7,768 nucleotides of DNA, taken from NCBI GenBank assembly GCA_905236535.1, contig CAJOQN010000114.1:1-7768 (forward strand), written 5' to 3'. The notes under the pieces were generated by a model. It saw only the letters and a list, made by a program, of their open reading frames with translations, was not told where the DNA came from and made no database searches. Positions within the stretch are counted from its first letter, which is position 1. Each line of letters starts with the position of its first letter. A program made the translations under genes and the position numbers. Below are positions 4,801 through 7,768 of the stretch, one piece after another. This stretch comes from an uncultured Bacilli bacterium (lineage in GTDB: Bacteria; Bacillota_I; Bacilli_A; RFN20; CAG-826).

Positions 4801-7600
4801 GAACTCTCCCGATGTCGTCTCTGGTGTCGTAGTCAATGTCTATACAGACAAGAACGAAGTCAGGAAATTGCAGGCGGAATATGACGGGAATTTAGACCGA
4901 TGGGTGGCCAACAGCCGCTTCGAATCCAATAATCTGCCTATAAACGTCAGTGTTGACTATGATGCGGATTCCGAGATAGAATGTGATACTCTAAGGGCGA
5001 TAGAGCCATTCATGAATTACTATGCTGAATTGGATTCTCTTCATATAGACAAGATTGACTCTCTGGGAACAGAGATTAGGAATGGCATCACTGATTCTCT
5101 GTTGTCCTCTGATGACATAGAGTCAAAGATGGCTTTACTGGCGGAACTAGTAGGGTGCAATAGGAACAGTGTCCAGTTGAGCGATACGGAAAAAAGCCTT
5201 CTTGAAGCACTGAAGAATGTAAAAAGCGAGGAGGAATACAGAAACGTATGGAGCAGAATAACGGAGCAGCTGCCTGTTGATGACGATTTGACTAAATGGG
5301 ATGCGATAGACCTGCGTGTCGGCGACGGAGAGTATCGGCAGGACAATTCTCAGTCGTCTCCGGTAGTAACAGGCAGGAAAGGAGACGGTACTACCCAGGA
5401 TTCAGAGCAAGGAAAGGCAGAAAACGCCGCAGGATGGGTGAGGTCTCCTGAGTCAAACGAAATAACCAATCCTGTTACTGGCGATAAGATTAAAATTGAC
5501 TTGGGTGACTTGGTTCCGTCCGTCGGAGAGACTGCTGGCGACTTACGGAACTTCGTCGAAACGGTTGACGAAATAGTTGACAGATATGGCACGGCTGCCG
5601 GAATTGCCGTGGATGTAGCCGGTGCACTGGTAGATGAATGTCTGAGAAACGCACAGATAAGGGACGTATGCCTGAAAGAGGCCATTCAATACCTTCAGCA
5701 GAGTGGAAATTATGGCCCCGTAAGTAGCATAATGTACATGGATATGGAGGAAAATCTCCGGAACATGGCAAGGCTTCGCAGGGCACAGGCTGGTTTGCAA
5801 GTTGCAGCATCAGGGTTGCATTATGTATCTACGGCATTTCAGACAAGAAATGATTTGCGCAATGCTTTTGATTCATTCAATGATTGGACAGACTTGATTG
5901 GAAATCTCTATGTCGTCTGCAGTTATGACGAGGCACAAAGGATAGAGCAGAAGGCAAGGGAATATCAAAATCTGGACAGAGCCAAGCGAATTGGCATAGG
6001 AGTGACCAACGCAGCATTGGCTGTGGGGCAGGCTGTTAGTCTTATTGCTGCTCCTGCATCATTAGGCTTATCTGTGGGTGTATCTATCGGATTGACTTTG
6101 GCTTCCTGGGGAGTAAACAGCTTGAACCGTCGGTTTGACCAAGACAACAGGAGGCACATGAATGAAATACTGGCTATGGTGAATGGGAGTGCAAAATGTG
6201 GAGACCCCGATAAACAAAGACCGTCAGCAGGCCAGACGACACTTTCTGCAGCAACTCCTATACATGACCCCTCCGGCTATGTCTATGAGGCTGTATCGTC
6301 AAATCGCATAGAGGGAGTGACTGCTACTGCCTATTACAAGGAGACTGTCGAGGATATGTATGGCGACCTGCATGAAAACGTCGTCAAGTGGGATGCCTCG
6401 GAATATGCTCAGGAGAACCCCCTGTTTACAGATGAAAACGGAATGTATGCATGGGATGTGCCGCAGGGACTATGGCAGGTGAAGTTCGAGAAGGAAGGCT
6501 ATGAGACCACATACTCGGACTGGCTTCCTGTACCGCCACCACAGCTTGACGTGAACATTGCCATGAAGCAGAACCGTCAGCCGGAGGTGAAAGCTGCCCG
6601 TGCCTACGAGGATGCCATCGAGATAGAGTTTGACAAATACATGATGCCCGAACTGCTGACTGCGGACAATATAGCCGTGCGGCAAAACGGAAATCCTGTC
6701 GATGGCAGTATAGAACTGTTGAATGCAGAGACGTCATACGATGACGAGAGTATAAGATATGCATCCAAAGTCCGTTTTAATGCCAGACAGCCGTTTGAGT
6801 CGGAAAATGTCACTCTCCTGATTAGCAACAGGGTAAAAAGCTATGCCGGCATCCGTATGCAGGACGACTATGAGCAGGCATTTGTCATCGAGCAGGAAAT
6901 CAAACGGATTGAGAGTGAGCCTTTGGCTGTGGTCGGCTATGGCGATACCCGGGTAATGAGCGTGTTGGCATATCCCGTGTCGGCGGCAAAGGGTAAGACC
7001 ATGCGTGTCAGTTCGTCTTCACCAATGATTCTCAGTGTCGAGGATGAACAGGTCGTCCTTGATGACAAGGGTGAAGCCTTTATAGTCATGTCGGGCTCAT
7101 TGCCTGGCACGGCAGCACTTACGTTTACCATGGATGGTACGGACAAGGTGGCTGAAACCATAGTGAATGTCGAACCGATTTCCAGCATTACCGTAAAGAC
7201 TCCCACAAGCAGCATCGCATCCGGCAGCACAGTGGACAAGGGTACGGAAATCATGCTCTCCTGTGCTACCGAAGGTGCCACCATATACTATACCTTGGAT
7301 GGCAGCTGCCCGTGCGACGACAACGGCTCACGCAAGGTGTTCGACGGCAGGCCGATTGTCATAGACCAGAGCATGACACTCAAGGTCATAGCCATGGCAA
7401 GACTGATGTATGACAGCGACGTGGCGGAATTCCACTACGAGGTGGCCGGGGATACAGGAATAGAAACCCTTACGGAATCCTCAAGACCTTCAGGCTCCAG
7501 TCCTTCGATATATACTCTCAGTGGCACCAAGCTTAGTAAGATCAAGCGCAGTGGCCTATATATCATAGACGGAGAGAAACGATATGTCAAAGTGAAATAA
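1784..7600 (+). CDS. 1938-residue secreted multidomain surface protein: InlB-like/LRR N-terminus, Ig-like domains, helical centre with hydrophobic hairpin, chitobiase-like C-terminus
   Basis: ATG 1784 is chosen because a Sec signal peptide follows at once (positive N-terminus, hydrophobic core, cleavage likely after VQA, residue 26). Domains by residue: InlB-like repeat about 38-103; NPA linker 105-113; BspA-type LRR with its terminal cap about 170-273; carboxypeptidase-regulatory-like fold about 449-515 (TGIVRDAATGLPLDGATV); beta-rich 540-865; Ig-like about 866-952 (VEIYDNGVLIGQTT); beta 953-1060; acidic helical 1065-1180; polar linker 1181-1240; helical 1241-1400; hydrophobic segment 1403-1445; transthyretin-like 1491-1594; SbsA-like Ig about 1598-1705; Big-like about 1706-1797; chitobiase-C-terminal-like about 1799-1887 (ATIYYTLDGSCPC); short tail 1905-1938 (SGLYIIDGEK..VKVK). 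No catalytic site is recognised. The role is inferred as cell-surface binding or interaction. Bases about 4640-6240 are visibly AT-richer. No Shine-Dalgarno is present, as is usual in this phylum. Domain names rest on motif recognition, not a search. Confidence 0.9.
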   Translation: MKNIGTRLHTCLLLAVALLWASAVQAQADGYRLEIAALPSVAGSFNTSSATLEAGQTIHLYAYSNSNFSFVRWKDADGNVVSGQMDFTYTMPSHDSRLIAEYAYNPANPANPARNYWNKNLGEVIVDDFTAGSLQSAVKAAIGSSSSSDVSMITVAGIVNNNDLGIINTYSNCQLLDLCRVSGITGVPSYAFDYTKLESAYLPASVEKIGYRAFYQCSQLSSLIVYAMTPPALESDVFTGVPGDLVVYVPAAAIARYQDASVWKGFTILPIQEDIRSLSVSLPEGVDPKDYSRMWLELTNARSGQRMHYVMTDRQTYTFANIIRNTEWNVVLRNERGDVFGHIDGVEVRDEDVSVVLTDLSRPQDITIEVRTPDGVAVTGNTQVTWTDANGGYLAQGYSVSGLPVGAHVSYRVELSQDLAMQYVAPQAAEYVSGDGGNDVVCQLEPIGRIRLTGIVRDAATGLPLDGATVSASQTFGKYGKTVNYRTDRNGAFALDVANVPTSLAVAAADYVSQTLDDADGNFEGTDVIVVPDILLRPVTGATVSIGFTYTDVNGDRQKWYSDYQNIDYTLFNVTGNRAVTQFSVQYPQIVLLEEIGDGDVLRLTARSRTGAFMPVETQVSVSGQKAAATFDIVELGKIMSTFTKTGNASVVGTLYDAAGKLVRTYAYTDARLTIGDLTDGRYTLVTMGDSRLFNTIYDMTQLSLSGLAEGVDYVSNTVEVRSGSVSTIDIAEVPRLDKSKLYYTGDNTSFTVNKPSIVVGNYLTLTGRIDFKSAYAAAVGNVSMIVDLPESCQFVENSVMVGNTTGSYTLNGNQLTIPVSRYTDRVRFCVIPTLGGEFSPSAFVSFDLDGETLSQPIGSATYTARNLSISVPSTVAKTTIPICGTAIGASSVEIYDNGVLIGQTTSKANGTWATTCELNDAYNLSTHNIQAKVRTRQDVGLVSDVLPVFYNKNHVSLKNVLMTFYNSYLRQNVNVTFDFEKGTTTPSSYMFYTGTNISFVTDLTTNSPDVVSGVVVNVYTDKNEVRKLQAEYDGNLDRWVANSRFESNNLPINVSVDYDADSEIECDTLRAIEPFMNYYAELDSLHIDKIDSLGTEIRNGITDSLLSSDDIESKMALLAELVGCNRNSVQLSDTEKSLLEALKNVKSEEEYRNVWSRITEQLPVDDDLTKWDAIDLRVGDGEYRQDNSQSSPVVTGRKGDGTTQDSEQGKAENAAGWVRSPESNEITNPVTGDKIKIDLGDLVPSVGETAGDLRNFVETVDEIVDRYGTAAGIAVDVAGALVDECLRNAQIRDVCLKEAIQYLQQSGNYGPVSSIMYMDMEENLRNMARLRRAQAGLQVAASGLHYVSTAFQTRNDLRNAFDSFNDWTDLIGNLYVVCSYDEAQRIEQKAREYQNLDRAKRIGIGVTNAALAVGQAVSLIAAPASLGLSVGVSIGLTLASWGVNSLNRRFDQDNRRHMNEILAMVNGSAKCGDPDKQRPSAGQTTLSAATPIHDPSGYVYEAVSSNRIEGVTATAYYKETVEDMYGDLHENVVKWDASEYAQENPLFTDENGMYAWDVPQGLWQVKFEKEGYETTYSDWLPVPPPQLDVNIAMKQNRQPEVKAARAYEDAIEIEFDKYMMPELLTADNIAVRQNGNPVDGSIELLNAETSYDDESIRYASKVRFNARQPFESENVTLLISNRVKSYAGIRMQDDYEQAFVIEQEIKRIESEPLAVVGYGDTRVMSVLAYPVSAAKGKTMRVSSSSPMILSVEDEQVVLDDKGEAFIVMSGSLPGTAALTFTMDGTDKVAETIVNVEPISSITVKTPTSSIASGSTVDKGTEIMLSCATEGATIYYTLDGSCPCDDNGSRKVFDGRPIVIDQSMTLKVIAMARLMYDSDVAEFHYEVAGDTGIETLTESSRPSGSSPSIYTLSGTKLSKIKRSGLYIIDGEKRYVKVK
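2096..2122 (+). repeat. Three tandem 9-bp units encoding (Asn-Pro-Ala)x3
   Basis: The unit AACCCTGCA occurs at 2096-2104 and 2105-2113, then AACCCTGCC at 2114-2122, differing only in the last base. It encodes residues 105-113 and forms a proline-rich linker between the InlB-like beta module and the next module leading into the LRR block. The unit length is a multiple of three, so changes in copy number would keep the frame and only alter linker length. Confidence 0.9.
2291..2602 (+). other. Short BspA-type (LRR_5-like) leucine-rich-repeat block with C-terminal cap
   Basis: Residues about 170-273 read as LRR_5-type repeats: VSGITGVPSYAF, LESAYLPASVEKIGYRAF, then YQCSQLSSLIVYAMTPP. They end in the closing module characteristic of Bacteroidales LRR proteins (LVVYVPAAAIARYQ, then VWKGFTILPI). 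Only about two to three repeats are present, whereas dedicated BspA-like proteins often carry many. It may therefore act as a structural cap or a remnant more than as a large binding surface. The role is inferred. Confidence 0.75.
4640..6240 (+). other. AT-richer central segment (residues about 953-1486) of the large protein, including the helical core
   Basis: Hand counts of single 60-base lines give about 38% GC at 4681, 43% at 5161, 33% at 5821 and 43% at 5881. Flanking lines give 55% at 2041, 65% at 3241 and 57% at 6541. The first part (residues 953-1060) is still beta-like. The rest is rich in helix-forming and acidic residues (for example IDSLGTEIRNGITDSLL), with polar linkers at about 1181-1240 and a hydrophobic segment at 1403-1445. 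No known domain is recognised in the helical part. Possible explanations are acquisition as a module from a lower-GC source, or relaxed codon selection. The edges are approximate. Confidence 0.65.
5990..6118 (+). other. Gly/Ala-rich hydrophobic segment, possible membrane-inserting helical hairpin (residues 1403-1445)
   Basis: Forty-three residues run without a charged side chain, beginning IGIGVTNAALAVGQAVSL and continuing through a break at AAPAS into LGLSVGVSIGLTLASWGV. Basic residues flank both ends (DRAKR before; NRR and later RRH after). Length, small-residue spacing and the central Pro fit two short transmembrane-like helices packed as a hairpin. The same sequence could be a buried hydrophobic helix pair in a soluble domain. 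It is unusual inside a secreted, signal-peptide-bearing beta-rich protein. The topology is inferred. Confidence 0.6.
6254..6565 (+). other. Transthyretin-like beta-sandwich domain (GYVYEAV...WDVPQGLWQVKFEKEGYE)
   Basis: Residues 1491-1594 contain DPSGYVYEAVSSNRIEGVTA, then WDASEYAQENPL, TDENGMYAWDVPQGLWQVKF and WLPVPPPQLDVNI. The pattern 'modifiable value, D.NG.Y.WDVP.G.W.V...K.GYE' is that of carboxypeptidase-regulatory/transthyretin-like folds, and the wording here is distinctive. I recall closely similar stretches in very large surface proteins of Firmicutes, followed by the same SbsA-like Ig domain. That recollection is unverified. The domain is followed directly by an Ig-like domain with IEIEFDKYM. 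Confidence 0.65.
7178..7444 (+). other. Chitobiase/beta-hexosaminidase C-terminal-like domain
   Basis: Residues about 1799-1887 show the features of this small beta fold: an initial short strand pair, EIMLSCATEGATIYYTLDG, a Cys-Pro-Cys loop (GSCPCDDNGSR), then PIVIDQSMTLKVIAMA. In Bacteroidota this module is commonly found near the C-termini of secreted proteins, where it is usually structural and not catalytic. No glycosidase active site is present here. The two close cysteines could form a disulfide or bind metal; this is not shown by the sequence. Confidence 0.75.
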
Positions 7601-7624
7601 TACAACACAGAATAGTACGACATT

Positions 7625-7768
7625 ATGAAAAAGACCATCATTATCACGACAGCGATACTGCTGTCGGCAGTGACAGCCAAGGCACAGCTCAGGGACGACA
7701 AGAACATGTTCAACCACCTGTCCCTCGGCCTCAACATCGGAACCGGAGGCATCGGATTCGAAGTCGGA
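7625..7768 (+). CDS. N-terminus of a probable outer-membrane beta-barrel protein (3' truncated by window edge)
   Basis: ATG 7625 opens a frame of 48 codons that runs off the window. It begins MKKTIIITTAILLSAVTAKA, a typical signal peptide with cleavage likely before Gln21. The mature start (RDDKNMFNHLSLGLN, then IGTGGIGFEVG) has the alternating hydrophobic/Gly pattern of a first transmembrane beta strand, common at the start of uncharacterised Bacteroidales outer-membrane barrels. The gene lies 24 bases after the preceding stop, in the same orientation and with no terminator between, so co-transcription with the two surface-protein genes is likely. The leader AGTACGACATT has no Shine-Dalgarno. 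Function cannot be named from 48 residues; a porin-like, assembly or surface-display partner role is possible. Confidence 0.75.
   Translation, partial: MKKTIIITTAILLSAVTAKAQLRDDKNMFNHLSLGLNIGTGGIGFEVG

Noticed and set aside
5350..5810. Overlapping minus-strand frames opposite the helical region (5350-5685, 5490-5810, 5543-5800)
   Set aside because: Several mutually overlapping frames with low-complexity Ser/Pro/His-rich products; the sense frame is coherent and continuous.
6254..7597. C-terminal part as a polymorphic-toxin or enzyme domain
   Set aside because: The region resolves into transthyretin-, Ig- and chitobiase-C-terminal-like beta folds plus a sorting-like tail; no catalytic motif, pre-toxin motif or adjacent immunity gene is visible.
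7601..7624. Possible terminator or promoter in the gap before the third gene
   Set aside because: The 24 bases contain no inverted repeat with a T-tract and no TTTG/TAnnTTTG pair at proper spacing, so no site is supported.
7625..7768. PorP/SprF-family partner of type IX substrates
   Set aside because: The mature N-terminus does not show the QDPQFSQYMFNP-like opening of that family; only a generic barrel assignment is justified from 48 residues.
1..7768. tRNA, rRNA, CRISPR array, transposase or integrase
   Set aside because: Nearly every base is covered by three long plus-strand coding frames; no spaced repeats, RNA-gene signature or recombinase motif was found.

Overview
The window looks like chromosome from the phylum Bacteroidota, most likely a Prevotella/Bacteroides-type (Bacteroidales) organism. 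Three things point there. The proteins are long, modular and beta-rich surface proteins whose C-termini follow the GVYIVNVDG..KIVIK pattern. One of them carries a BspA-type leucine-rich-repeat cap. The start codons lack a Shine-Dalgarno AGGAGG and sit in AT-rich leaders instead. Most coding sequence has a fairly high GC content (about 55-65% in lines counted by hand).

Layout: everything is on the plus strand and almost all of it is coding. (1) 1-1775 is the 3' part of a large surface protein gene; its start lies upstream of the window. (2) After an 8-base gap, 1784-7600 encodes a complete 1938-residue secreted mosaic protein. In order it has a signal peptide, an InlB-like beta repeat, an (Asn-Pro-Ala)x3 linker, a short BspA-type LRR block, a carboxypeptidase-regulatory-like beta sandwich, further beta domains, an Ig-like domain, and a helical, AT-richer centre containing a Gly/Ala-rich hydrophobic segment. 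After that come a conserved-looking transthyretin-like domain, an SbsA-like Ig domain, a Big-type domain, a chitobiase-C-terminal-like domain and a short C-terminal tail. (3) After a 24-base gap, 7625-7768 begins a third gene, which encodes a signal peptide and the first strands of a probable outer-membrane beta-barrel.

The tight spacing and shared orientation suggest one transcription unit making two very large cell-surface or secreted proteins and an outer-membrane barrel. No promoter, terminator, RNA gene, mobile element or CRISPR array is supportable, and no non-coding stretch exceeds 24 bases. The most unusual part is the centre of the 1938-residue protein (about 4640-6240). It differs in base composition and in secondary-structure character from the beta-rich modules around it, and it carries a membrane-like hydrophobic hairpin that an ordinary adhesin would not need.
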